In this document: piece by piece, positions 10,262 to 17,934 of the stretch | Layout: the number at the start of each line of letters is the position of its first letter | Position numbering within the stretch: the first letter of the stretch is position 1 | NCBI GenBank assembly: GCA_947304695.1 | Contig: CAMZBS010000019.1 | Location: forward strand, 1-28,758 | From: an uncultured Prevotella sp. | GTDB taxonomy: Bacteria > Bacteroidota > Bacteroidia > Bacteroidales > Bacteroidaceae | DNA length: 28,758 nucleotides | Direction: 5' to 3' | The notes under the pieces: model-generated | Databases searched by the model: none | What the model was told of the DNA's origin: nothing | The model's input: only the letters and a program-made list of their open reading frames with translations | Program-made: the position numbers and the translations under genes

Positions 10262-12871
10262 ATGGCAAAGAAAGACGGGCAGCTAACCCCCATGATGCAA
10301 CAGTTCTTCGACCTGAAGAAGAAGCATCCTGACGCGGTGCTGCTGTTCCGCTGTGGCGACTTCTATGAGACCTACTGCGACGATGCCGTCATTGCATCGC
10401 GCATCCTGGGCATCACGCTGACCAAGCGCAACAACGGCTACAACAAGGGCGACGAGATGGCGGGATTTCCCCATCACGCGCTGGACACCTATCTGCCCAA
10501 GCTCATCAGGGCCGGCAAGCGGGTAGCCATCTGCGACCAGCTGGAAGACCCGAAGCTGACGAAGAAGCTGGTGAAGCGCGGCATCACAGAACTGGTGACG
10601 CCAGGTGTGGCTATGGCCGACAACGTGCTGAACTACAAGGAAAACAACTTCCTGGCCTCGGTCAGTTTCGGAAAAGGTGCCTACGGCGTTGCTTTCCTTG
10701 ACATCTCAACGGGTGAGTTCCTCACGGGCGAAGGCACTGCCGACTATGTGGAGAAGCTACTGGGCAACTTCCAGCCCAAGGAGGTGCTGTTCGAGCGCAG
10801 CCGCAAGCAGGATTTTGAGTGCCATTTCGGCTCACGCTATGTGACGTTCGAGCTCGACGAGTGGGCTTTCTCCTACGAAACGTCACGGCAGCGGCTGCTG
10901 CGCCACTTCGGCGTAAAGTCGCTCAAGGGCTTCGGTGTGGACCATCTGACTAATGGCATCAGTGCAGCGGGAGCCATCCTGCAGTATCTGGAACTGACAC
11001 AGCACACGCAGATAGGCCATATCACCCAGTTGTCGCGCATTGAAGCCGAGAAGTTCGTGCGCCTCGACAAATTTACCCTTCGCTCCCTGGAAATTATACA
11101 GCCCATGCAGGAAGACGGCCGTTCACTGCTCGACGTGATTGATCGCACCGTTTCGCCCATGGGATCACGACTGCTGCGCCGCTGGCTGGTGTTCCCGCTG
11201 AAGGACTGTCAGCCCATTGAGGAACGGCTCGACACGGTGGACTATTTCTTCCGTGAGCCACAGGTGAGGCAGACCGTCGATGAACAGCTGCATCGTGTGG
11301 GCGACCTGGAGCGCATCATCTCGAAGGTGGCAGTGGGAAGGGTGAGTCCGCGTGAGGTGGTTCAGCTGAAGGTGGCGCTTGAAGCTGTGCAGCCGGTGAA
11401 GCAGGCTTGTCTCAATTCCGACAACGAGGTGCTCAGAAGGGTGGGAGAGAGGCTCGAACCCTGTGAGGAGATTCGCAGTCGCATAGAGCGTGAAGTGAAG
11501 CCCGATCCGCCCCAGCAGGTGCAGAAGGGTGGGGTGATGCGCGACGGCGTGAGCCCTGAGCTCGACGAGCTGCGCCACATTGCCTACTCAGGCAAGGACT
11601 ACCTGCTGCAGATTCAGGAGCGTGAAGCACAAATAACGGGCATCCAGTCGCTGAAGATAGGCTACAACAACGTGTTCGGCTACTATCTGGAGGTGCGCAA
11701 TACCTATAAAGACAAGGTGCCGCAGGAGTGGGTGCGCAAGCAGACACTGGCTCAGGCCGAACGCTATATCACCCAGGAACTGAAGGAGTACGAGGAGAAA
11801 ATACTGGGAGCTGAGGACAAAATCCTGTCGTTGGAGACTCAGTTGTTTGCAGAGCTGGTCACAGCCATTCAGCAGTTTATTCCCCAGATACAGACCAACG
11901 CCTCTTTATTAGCCCGGCTGGACTGTCTCCTTGGCTTTGCAAAGACGGCTGAGGAACATCGTTATGTGCGCCCGGTTATCGACGAAACGGAGGTTATCGA
12001 CATTCGTCAAGGGCGTCATCCAGTCATCGAGACCGAACTGCCTGCAGGCGAACAGTACGTGCCCAACGACATCATGCTCGACAACGAGCACCAGCAAATC
12101 ATGATTATCACGGGACCAAACATGGCTGGTAAGTCGGCACTGTTGCGACAGACGGCCCTCATTGTGCTGCTGGCTCAGGTGGGCTGCTTCGTACCGGCTG
12201 ACTCGGCACGCATAGGTCTGGTGGATAAGATATTCACTCGCGTGGGAGCGTCGGACAATATCTCACTGGGTGAATCGACGTTCATGGTCGAGATGACCGA
12301 AGCTTCGAACATCCTGAACAATGTCAGTCCGAAGTCGCTGGTGCTGTTTGATGAACTGGGACGCGGTACTTCCACCTACGATGGCATCTCTATTGCCTGG
12401 GCTATTGTGGAGTACCTGCATGAAACACCCAAGGCCCGTGCCCGCACGCTCTTTGCCACACACTACCACGAGCTGAACGAGATGGAGAAGAACTTCTCAC
12501 GCATCAGAAACTATAATGTAAGCGTGAAGGAAGTCGACGGCAAGGTCATCTTTCTCCGCAAGCTGGAAAAAGGCGGTAGCGAGCACAGCTTCGGCATCCA
12601 CGTGGCTGACATTGCAGGCATGCCGCGCTCCATTGTGAAGCGCGCAGGAGTGATTCTGAAACAACTGGAGGCCGAGAACGCCTCTGTAGGCAAGGCAGGC
12701 CGTCCCACTGCGGAGATTGCCGCCAGTCGCGAGGGAATGCAACTCTCGTTCTTCCAGCTCGACGACCCGGTGCTTTCACAGATTCGTGACGAGCTGTTGA
12801 ACCTTGACATCAACAACCTCACACCCATGGAAGCACTGAACAAGCTGAATGATATTAAGAGAATTCTCTGA
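10262..12871 (+). CDS. mutS: DNA mismatch repair protein MutS
   Basis: 869 residues from ATG 10262 ([16 protein letters not shown]). The mismatch-reading motif GDFYE is present with Phe34 and Glu36, equivalent to F36 and E38 of E. coli. The connector, lever and clamp regions follow. The C-terminal ABC-type ATPase has Walker A GPNMAGKS (618-625), the Q-loop/signature region GESTFMVEM and Walker B with [16 protein letters not shown] (~692-707), then the ATHYHEL histidine. The protein recognises mismatches and small loops and recruits MutL. Length equals that of ordinary MutS1, and the final LNPM-type motif [17 protein letters not shown] is intact. It is monocistronic, divergent from the DUF4254 operon and convergent with the kinase gene, and ends in a perfect hairpin. 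Confidence 0.98.
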   Translation: MAKKDGQLTPMMQQFFDLKKKHPDAVLLFRCGDFYETYCDDAVIASRILGITLTKRNNGYNKGDEMAGFPHHALDTYLPKLIRAGKRVAICDQLEDPKLTKKLVKRGITELVTPGVAMADNVLNYKENNFLASVSFGKGAYGVAFLDISTGEFLTGEGTADYVEKLLGNFQPKEVLFERSRKQDFECHFGSRYVTFELDEWAFSYETSRQRLLRHFGVKSLKGFGVDHLTNGISAAGAILQYLELTQHTQIGHITQLSRIEAEKFVRLDKFTLRSLEIIQPMQEDGRSLLDVIDRTVSPMGSRLLRRWLVFPLKDCQPIEERLDTVDYFFREPQVRQTVDEQLHRVGDLERIISKVAVGRVSPREVVQLKVALEAVQPVKQACLNSDNEVLRRVGERLEPCEEIRSRIEREVKPDPPQQVQKGGVMRDGVSPELDELRHIAYSGKDYLLQIQEREAQITGIQSLKIGYNNVFGYYLEVRNTYKDKVPQEWVRKQTLAQAERYITQELKEYEEKILGAEDKILSLETQLFAELVTAIQQFIPQIQTNASLLARLDCLLGFAKTAEEHRYVRPVIDETEVIDIRQGRHPVIETELPAGEQYVPNDIMLDNEHQQIMIITGPNMAGKSALLRQTALIVLLAQVGCFVPADSARIGLVDKIFTRVGASDNISLGESTFMVEMTEASNILNNVSPKSLVLFDELGRGTSTYDGISIAWAIVEYLHETPKARARTLFATHYHELNEMEKNFSRIRNYNVSVKEVDGKVIFLRKLEKGGSEHSFGIHVADIAGMPRSIVKRAGVILKQLEAENASVGKAGRPTAEIAASREGMQLSFFQLDDPVLSQIRDELLNLDINNLTPMEALNKLNDIKRIL

Positions 12872-12872
12872 A

Positions 12873-12906
12873 GATTGAGAACTGAGCAAACTCTCAGTTC
12901 TCAATC
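12873..12906. terminator. Perfect 14-bp hairpin between convergent mutS and the kinase gene
   Basis: GATTGAGAACTGAG (12873-12886) is the exact reverse complement of CTCAGTTCTCAATC (12893-12906), with a 6-base loop CAAACT. It starts 1 base after the mutS stop and includes the last codons and stop of the opposing histidine kinase gene. No strong T-tract follows on either side. I interpret it as a shared bidirectional 3' end. Confidence 0.75.
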
Positions 12907-14561
12907 GGCAGTGAGAGTATAAACTTACAACCGTTGGTGTATTCGGTGTCGAGCACAAGATCGCCACCCATCTTCTGTGCAATCTTCTTGCTTAGGGCCA
13001 GACCCAGACCAATGCCCTGTTCAAAGGAGTTCTCCTTGTAGAAGCCCTCAAACACCTTTTCCTGGTTCTCCGGGGCAATGCCCTTACCCGTGTCGGTCAC
13101 GCTGATGAGCACGGTTTTCTGGTCTTCACTTTGCTTACAGTGAACATTGATGGTGCCACGCTGGGTGAACTTGATGGCGTTCTCAATGAGCTGTTCCAGG
13201 ATTTTCCGCAGTCCGTCCTTACTGGTGGTAATCTGGAAGCGGTTGATGACGTCAGTGGTGTAGGAAAGTTCAATGTTAGCACTCACTTTGCTGCGATGGG
13301 CGTACAGGATGTTGCCAAGGAATTGGTTGCAGTAGATGTGTCCCGACTCTGTATTGAACTCGTTCGACTCCTTGTCGGCCATTTGCAGCATGTCGTCTAC
13401 AATCTTCGTGATGGCCTTCACGTTGTCCTTGATGCGTCCCACAAGGTCTGCACGCTCTTCGTCAGGCAGTTCCAGTCCAGGTGTGTTCAGCAGGTCGTTG
13501 AAGCCACTGATGGCATTGAGCGGAGTGCGTATCTCATGGCTCACAGAGCGCACAAACTCAGTCTTCATCTTCTGTCCTTCCTCGGCCATTGCCAGCGCAT
13601 CGAGCAGCTGTTTGTTCCTCTCCTTCAGTTGAGAGCGTTTGTTGCGAACGTACCACATTGATCCACCCATGATGGCGCAGATGATCAGTGTGAGAGCCAG
13701 TACCCAGCGAAGCAGGCGTTCGTGAGCTTTGGCAGCCCTGGCCTGGGCCTGTCCTAAGCCAGCTGCGGCGTTGATCTGGTTCATGTTCGAGTGTTGCATG
13801 TCGGCATTGAGCGAGTCAACTTGTTCGCTGCGGTGTTTGGCCCATTCCAGTGCCAGGTCTGGACGCTTCTGCATGTTGCACAGTTGGATGCGCATATCAA
13901 TGAGTGCCACCTGGTCTGCACCTGCAATGGTCGAGGCTTGCGACAGCATCTGCATGGCTTCTTCATACTTTCCTTCGAAGGCCAGCTGCACCATTTCCAT
14001 CAGTTCCTCACCATAGTTGTCGAGCGTGTTGTGCTGTTTGCGGTGCTCTTGATAGTCCATGTAGGCGTGCTCAAAGTCATAGCTGTTGCCCACGGCAAAG
14101 CAGATCATGCCACTCACGAAGTAAGCCACCTGCTGATATTCAGCCGAGCGGTTGCGGCACAGTTCGAAGAGCTTGTCGTTCCAGTGGCGTGCCTCTACGG
14201 GGTTGCGCAGCATGAGCAGACGGGCCATGCGGGCATAGATGTCCATGCGCAGCACAGGCTGGTCGCCTTCCAAACTGTCGTAAGCCTTTTCGTAGTAGTA
14301 GCGGGCCATGCGATAGTTTCCACGGCTCTCGTAGGCAGCACCGAGATAGGGGTAGAGTGGGGCGTAGTTGGTCTCGTCCTGCTCCTCCATCTGCTCTTGC
14401 AGTTCGCTGGCTTGCTTCAGTGCCAGTGTGGGCTGAGTGCTGTTCTTGAAGTTGCGGTACTGCCGTTGCAGCAGCGAGTCGCCCTTGTTGGCAGATGCGT
14501 TGAGGCAGAAGAGTGCTGCAAGCACCGCAAGGATGGTCTTCAGATGTTTAGCTTTCGTCAT
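12894..14561 (-). CDS. TPR-containing sensor histidine kinase without receiver domain
   Basis: 555 residues from ATG 14561. A signal peptide or anchor MTKAKHLKTILAVLAALFCL (to ~24) precedes a periplasmic helical region (~30-275) with TPR-like repeats, e.g. YLGAAYESRGNYRMARYYYE. A membrane segment lies at ~280-302 (WVLALTLIICAIMGGSMWYV), followed by a short coiled coil. The HisKA box SHEIRTPLNA has His342 as phosphoacceptor. The HATPase domain has the N box QLIENAIKF (~458-466), G1 DTGKGIAPE (~488-496) and G2 GIGLGLALSKKIAQ. It should autophosphorylate and pass phosphate to a separate response regulator, none of which is in this window. It starts 13 bp after the lgt stop and is likely in the lgt transcript. 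Signal unknown. Confidence 0.92.
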   Translation of the reverse strand: MTKAKHLKTILAVLAALFCLNASANKGDSLLQRQYRNFKNSTQPTLALKQASELQEQMEEQDETNYAPLYPYLGAAYESRGNYRMARYYYEKAYDSLEGDQPVLRMDIYARMARLLMLRNPVEARHWNDKLFELCRNRSAEYQQVAYFVSGMICFAVGNSYDFEHAYMDYQEHRKQHNTLDNYGEELMEMVQLAFEGKYEEAMQMLSQASTIAGADQVALIDMRIQLCNMQKRPDLALEWAKHRSEQVDSLNADMQHSNMNQINAAAGLGQAQARAAKAHERLLRWVLALTLIICAIMGGSMWYVRNKRSQLKERNKQLLDALAMAEEGQKMKTEFVRSVSHEIRTPLNAISGFNDLLNTPGLELPDEERADLVGRIKDNVKAITKIVDDMLQMADKESNEFNTESGHIYCNQFLGNILYAHRSKVSANIELSYTTDVINRFQITTSKDGLRKILEQLIENAIKFTQRGTINVHCKQSEDQKTVLISVTDTGKGIAPENQEKVFEGFYKENSFEQGIGLGLALSKKIAQKMGGDLVLDTEYTNGCKFILSLPIEN

Positions 14562-14574
14562 GATTGTTGGGAAA

Positions 14575-15417
14575 TTATTGTTTCTCAGAGCGTTGCAGAC
14601 CCTTGACCATGCACCATGCTCCCACAATGATGAAGGGTACGGAGAGCAGCTGGCCCATGTCGAATAGCAGGCCTTCCTCGAAGGCTTCCTGCACCTCTTT
14701 GGTATATTCGATGAAGAAACGGAAGGTAAAGATATAGAACAGGCAGAATCCGAAGTAGAAGCCGGTGCCTATCTTCTTCGGCATCTTCTTGTGGAGCACC
14801 CATAGGATGACGAACAGTAGTGCGTAGGCAATGGCTTCGTAGAGTTGTCCAGGATGGCGCGGCTGCATGTCAATCTTCTCAAAGATGAAAGCCCAGGGCA
14901 CGTCGGTCACACGTCCGATGATTTCAGAGTTCATCAGGTTGCCCAGTCGGATGAAACACGCGGTGGTGCCGGTGGCAATGGCAATGTTGTCGAGCACCTG
15001 CCACAGAGGCACTTTGTGTTGCCTTACGTAGAGCACCAGTGCAATGATCAGTCCCGCCGTTCCGCCGTGGGAGGCAAGTCCCTGATACCCAGTCATGTGC
15101 CAGTCGCCCTGCGGATCAATGTGAATGGGCAGCAGCATCTCTATAAAGCCTTTCCACGACGTGAGAAAGTAGTCGGGCTGATAGAAAAGGCAGTGGCCCA
15201 AGCGTGCTCCGATGAGAATGCCTAAGAAGCAGTAGAGGAACAGCGGATCGAACTTCTCGTCGGCTATCTTCTGCTCCTTATAGAGCCGTTTCACTACCAG
15301 ATAGGCCAGTAGCAGGCCCACCAGCCAGCACAGCGAATACCAGCGGAAAGCCAGCGGACCGATGTGGAAGGCTTCGATCGATGGGTTCCAGAGGATGTAT
15401 GAAAGAATTTGGGTCAT
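14575..15417 (-). CDS. lgt: Prolipoprotein diacylglyceryl transferase
   Basis: 280 residues from ATG 15417 ([20 protein letters not shown]). The upstream in-frame TTG (15444) lies in the promoter. The polytopic membrane enzyme moves diacylglyceryl from phosphatidylglycerol to the lipobox cysteine. Family motifs visible: [16 protein letters not shown] in the first membrane segments, [15 protein letters not shown] (~72-86), [10 protein letters not shown] (~114-123), the signature [12 protein letters not shown] (~157-168) and RHPGQLYEA (~186-194). It has its own promoter and lies just downstream of an obvious lipoprotein gene, its substrate class. The histidine kinase follows 13 bp downstream. 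Confidence 0.96.
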   Translation of the reverse strand: MTQILSYILWNPSIEAFHIGPLAFRWYSLCWLVGLLLAYLVVKRLYKEQKIADEKFDPLFLYCFLGILIGARLGHCLFYQPDYFLTSWKGFIEMLLPIHIDPQGDWHMTGYQGLASHGGTAGLIIALVLYVRQHKVPLWQVLDNIAIATGTTACFIRLGNLMNSEIIGRVTDVPWAFIFEKIDMQPRHPGQLYEAIAYALLFVILWVLHKKMPKKIGTGFYFGFCLFYIFTFRFFIEYTKEVQEAFEEGLLFDMGQLLSVPFIIVGAWCMVKGLQRSEKQ

Positions 15418-15441
15418 GATGATAAAGTAATAATCAGCACG

Positions 15442-15473
15442 CAAAAGTACGAAAAAGCGGACAGACTGCCAAA
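15442..15473 (-). promoter_or_regulatory. Promoter for lgt and the histidine kinase
   Basis: TTTG (15473-15470), exactly 20 bp, then TACTTTTG (15449-15442) on the minus strand. Its -33 element lies in the loop of the preceding terminator hairpin. Predicted leader about 18 bases. Confidence 0.8.
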
Positions 15474-15484
15474 CAATCTGCCCG
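15452..15484 (-). terminator. Intrinsic terminator after the lipoprotein gene
   Basis: On the minus strand CGGGCAGA (15484-15477) pairs with TCTGTCCG (15465-15458), 8 pairs including one G-U, with an 11-base loop. It is followed by C and TTTTT (15456-15452). On the plus strand the same stem is followed by TTTTTCTTTTTT (15485-15496), so it could work in both directions, though no plus-strand gene ends here. Confidence 0.7.
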
Positions 15485-15537
15485 TTTTTCTTTTTTCAGT
15501 AGATGAATTTAATCACATCTGTCGTGTCTGCATATCT

Positions 15538-16614
15538 TTAGTTGTCCCACGTTGTGGGTTCGCTCAGCGACTTGTGCTCCTTGAACACGCGGCAGTAGCC
15601 CACGGGCATGATGGTGTTTTTCGTCTCGTCCTTCTCGAGCATCATCAGGGCCTGGTGCAGGTCTTTGATACCGTCGCTGGTCTTTGTGCCTGAGATAACG
15701 GTGGCCGTCTTGAACTTCACGCCAGACTGTTCGCCCTCGTTGAAATAGAAAATGGTGAAATTGTTGCCGCTACCCATGATTACAGCCGAGGACGACTTGG
15801 CGGTCTCGCCCGAGCGGTATTTCTCCTCAACGGTCAGCGTGTTACGGCTGCTGTTCTGGCTGCTGAAGCGCACACGCTCGGCGGCCATCACCTCTCCGGC
15901 AGGATAGTTTTTGGTCTCGTCGAACACCACCTCAGGCGTATAGGCGTAGACACCCTCAACGTTGGTGGGTGAGGAACCCTGATAGACGGTCATATATTTC
16001 GACAACTTCTCAAGATATTGCTCAGGAATCTGCTGCAGGATGCGCTCGTCGTACTTAGAGTATTCAATGGGAGTACTGTTGCCCGATGCGCGCTTCAGGA
16101 TATACCATGAGTTTTTATCTTTTGAATCAGTTAGTTTCATGCGGTTGTTATCCAGAAATTCCACCTCGTACTTTATACTTCCTAAGTAACTTATATCATT
16201 TTCTTTGACAACTTTAGTAAACGTGTAGTCCTGCCATATCCTTTCTTTTAAGAAATTCATGGTTAACACGTTGCCGGAAAGCGTCCACTTGTAGAAAATC
16301 GTGCGATATAGGAATCCATTTGAGGCGTATGAGAAATCCAAGTCATCTATAGATAATGCACTTTCTACTGGAAAAATTTGAGGATACTCACACGTGCCGT
16401 CCTTGTAGAAGTTCCAAAAACTACTATTATCAATCGTGAACCATTCGTTATTGTCCTCTATGATATCCCAGTTGCCCACGATGCTTTGCTGTGTGTTGCC
16501 TCCACCCGAATTGTCATCGTCGTCATCGCCGCCGCAGGCTGTCAGCGTAAACGCTGTTGAAAGAGTCACGGCCGCCATGGCCATGAGCATCAGGAAAGAT
16601 TTCATTGTCTTCAT
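15538..16614 (-). CDS. Surface-type lipoprotein with lipocalin-like N-terminal domain
   Basis: About 358 residues from ATG 16614 (MKTMKSFLMLMAMAAV); another ATG is 6 bases upstream. A hydrophobic signal ends in the lipobox LTAC, followed directly by GGDDDDDNSGGG. An acidic run after the +1 cysteine is the kind of lipoprotein export signal that sends Bacteroidota lipoproteins to the cell surface. Residues ~45-175 begin SIVGNWDIIEDNNEWFTI and contain alternating beta strands with KWTLSGNVLTM and DNNRMKLTDSKD, resembling lipocalin-like domains. Residues ~185-358 are a second, unassigned domain. Base composition differs inside the gene: 16141-16260 is about 33% G+C by count, far below the 3' half. 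It lies 37-43 bp after ychF and upstream of lgt, and has no clear promoter. Function unknown. Confidence 0.82.
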   Translation of the reverse strand: MKTMKSFLMLMAMAAVTLSTAFTLTACGGDDDDDNSGGGNTQQSIVGNWDIIEDNNEWFTIDNSSFWNFYKDGTCEYPQIFPVESALSIDDLDFSYASNGFLYRTIFYKWTLSGNVLTMNFLKERIWQDYTFTKVVKENDISYLGSIKYEVEFLDNNRMKLTDSKDKNSWYILKRASGNSTPIEYSKYDERILQQIPEQYLEKLSKYMTVYQGSSPTNVEGVYAYTPEVVFDETKNYPAGEVMAAERVRFSSQNSSRNTLTVEEKYRSGETAKSSSAVIMGSGNNFTIFYFNEGEQSGVKFKTATVISGTKTSDGIKDLHQALMMLEKDETKNTIMPVGYCRVFKEHKSLSEPTTWDN

Positions 16615-16657
16615 AATCATTTGTTGTTTTAGTTAATATCTCGTTGTATTTGTTTCC

Positions 16658-17758
16658 TTATACATTGAAACGGAAGTGCATGATGTCGCCGTCCTGCACC
16701 ACGTAGTCCTTGCCTTCTACGCCCATTTTTCCGGCCTCGCGCACGGCGGCTTCGGAGCCATATTTCAGGTAGTCGTCGTACTTGATCACCTCGGCCCGGA
16801 TGAAGCCTTTCTCAAAGTCGGTATGGATGACGCCGGCACACTGCGGGGCCTTCCATCCCTTCTTGTAGGTCCAGGCTTTCACCTCCATTTCTCCGGCGGT
16901 GATGAAGGTCTCCAGGTTCAGCAGGGCGTAAGCTTTCTTGATGAGGCGGTTCACACCGCTTTCCTCCAGTCCTAACTCTTCGAGGAACAGCTGCTTGTCG
17001 TCGTATGACTCCAGCTCGGCAATGTCCTCTTCGGTCTTGGCGGCGATGACCATTGACTCGGCACCCTCTTCCTTGGCCAGTTCCTCTACCTTCTGCGTGA
17101 AGGCATTGCCCGACTTGGCGTCCTGTTCGCCCACGTTGCACACGTAGAGCACGGGCTTGGCCGTGAGAAGGAAGAGGTTGCGGGCAGCGTCCTGCTCGTC
17201 CTTGGTCTCAAACTCCACCACACGGGCGTTCTTGCCCTGCTCCAGCACCTCCTTGTAGGCTTTGAGCACGGTCACCTCCACCTTTGCGTCCTTGTTGCCT
17301 GCGGCGGCAGCCTTCTCGGTCTTGGCCAGTCGGCTCTCGATGGTCTCAAGGTCTTTCAGCTGCAGCTCGGTGTCGATTATCTCCTTGTCGCGTATGGGGT
17401 CGATGGTGCCGTCCACATGGGTGATGTTGTCATCCTCAAAGCAGCGCAGCACATGGATGATTGCGTCGGTTTCGCGTATGTTTCCAAGGAACTTATTGCC
17501 TAATCCCTCGCCCTTCGAAGCACCCTTCACCAGTCCGGCGATGTCCACGATTTCGCACGTAGCGGGGACGATGCGGCCCGGATGCACCAGTTCGGCCAGC
17601 TTCGTCAGTCGCTCGTCGGGCACGGTAATCACGCCCACGTTGGGTTCAATCGTACAGAAGGGAAAGTTGGCTGCCTGCGCCTTTGCGCTCGACAGACAGT
17701 TGAACAGCGTGGACTTTCCCACATTGGGAAGTCCCACGATACCACATTTTAATGCCAT
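16658..17758 (-). CDS. ychF: Obg-like ribosome-binding ATPase YchF
   Basis: 366 residues, the standard family length. The P-loop is GLPNVGKST (residues 8-16). Switch and G3 follow in VDIAGLVKGASKGEGLGNKF (~70-89). The usual NKxD is replaced by VCNVGEQD (~208), as expected for YchF, which prefers ATP. A coiled-coil insertion occupies ~120-190 and a TGS domain the last ~85 residues, ending KDYVVQDGDIMHFRFNV. The protein binds ribosomes and is linked to translation and stress responses. It has a strong promoter whose -33 box touches repeat array B, and a ~25-base leader with the palindrome TTAAACGTTTAA. Confidence 0.97.
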   Translation of the reverse strand: MALKCGIVGLPNVGKSTLFNCLSSAKAQAANFPFCTIEPNVGVITVPDERLTKLAELVHPGRIVPATCEIVDIAGLVKGASKGEGLGNKFLGNIRETDAIIHVLRCFEDDNITHVDGTIDPIRDKEIIDTELQLKDLETIESRLAKTEKAAAAGNKDAKVEVTVLKAYKEVLEQGKNARVVEFETKDEQDAARNLFLLTAKPVLYVCNVGEQDAKSGNAFTQKVEELAKEEGAESMVIAAKTEEDIAELESYDDKQLFLEELGLEESGVNRLIKKAYALLNLETFITAGEMEVKAWTYKKGWKAPQCAGVIHTDFEKGFIRAEVIKYDDYLKYGSEAAVREAGKMGVEGKDYVVQDGDIMHFRFNV

Positions 17759-17789
17759 TTTTCTTTGCTTAAACGTTTAAATCTGGGTG

Positions 17790-17821
17790 CAAAGGTAGTA
17801 ATAATTTCTGACACCTCCAAA
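17790..17821 (-). promoter_or_regulatory. Promoter for ychF, overlapping array B
   Basis: TTTG (17821-17818), exactly 20 bp, then TACCTTTG (17797-17790) on the minus strand. The -33 element shares its first two bases with the outermost, most degenerate unit of array B (17820-17836), so anything bound to that unit would touch the polymerase site. Confidence 0.82.
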
Positions 17822-17902
17822 ACTGAGGCTCAATAAAGCGATAATGGAGCCTCTGTTACAATACAACTGAGCCTCCGTTATGTGGCAACGGAGGCTCAGT
17901 TG
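17820..17902. repeat. Array B: four 17-bp palindromes at 22-bp period
   Basis: Units start at 17820, 17842, 17864 and 17886: AAACTGAGGCTCAATAA, TAATGGAGCCTCTGTTA, CAACTGAGCCTCCGTTA, CAACGGAGGCTCAGTTG. Spacers are AGCGA, CAATA and TGTGG. The array begins 32 bp after the polA stop in the direction of transcription. The two units nearest polA (17863-17879 and 17887-17903) pair perfectly over 17 bp, although neither unit is a perfect palindrome by itself. The far unit overlaps the ychF promoter. Same layout as arrays A and C. Confidence 0.93.
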
Positions 17903-17934
17903 TGGCAGGTGGTCCTGGCTGCTGAACAGCACGA

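Noticed and set aside
12594..12609. CCACGTGG in mutS and CACGTG-like cores elsewhere as extra parS sites
   Set aside because: The flanking arms do not match the TGTTnC/GnAACA parts required for parS.
17769..17780. TTAAACGTTTAA in the ychF leader and AAACGTTT at the sdhC -33 box (28435-28442) as a shared operator
   Set aside because: Palindromes of 8-12 bp are common by chance, and the two sites share only the 8-bp core.
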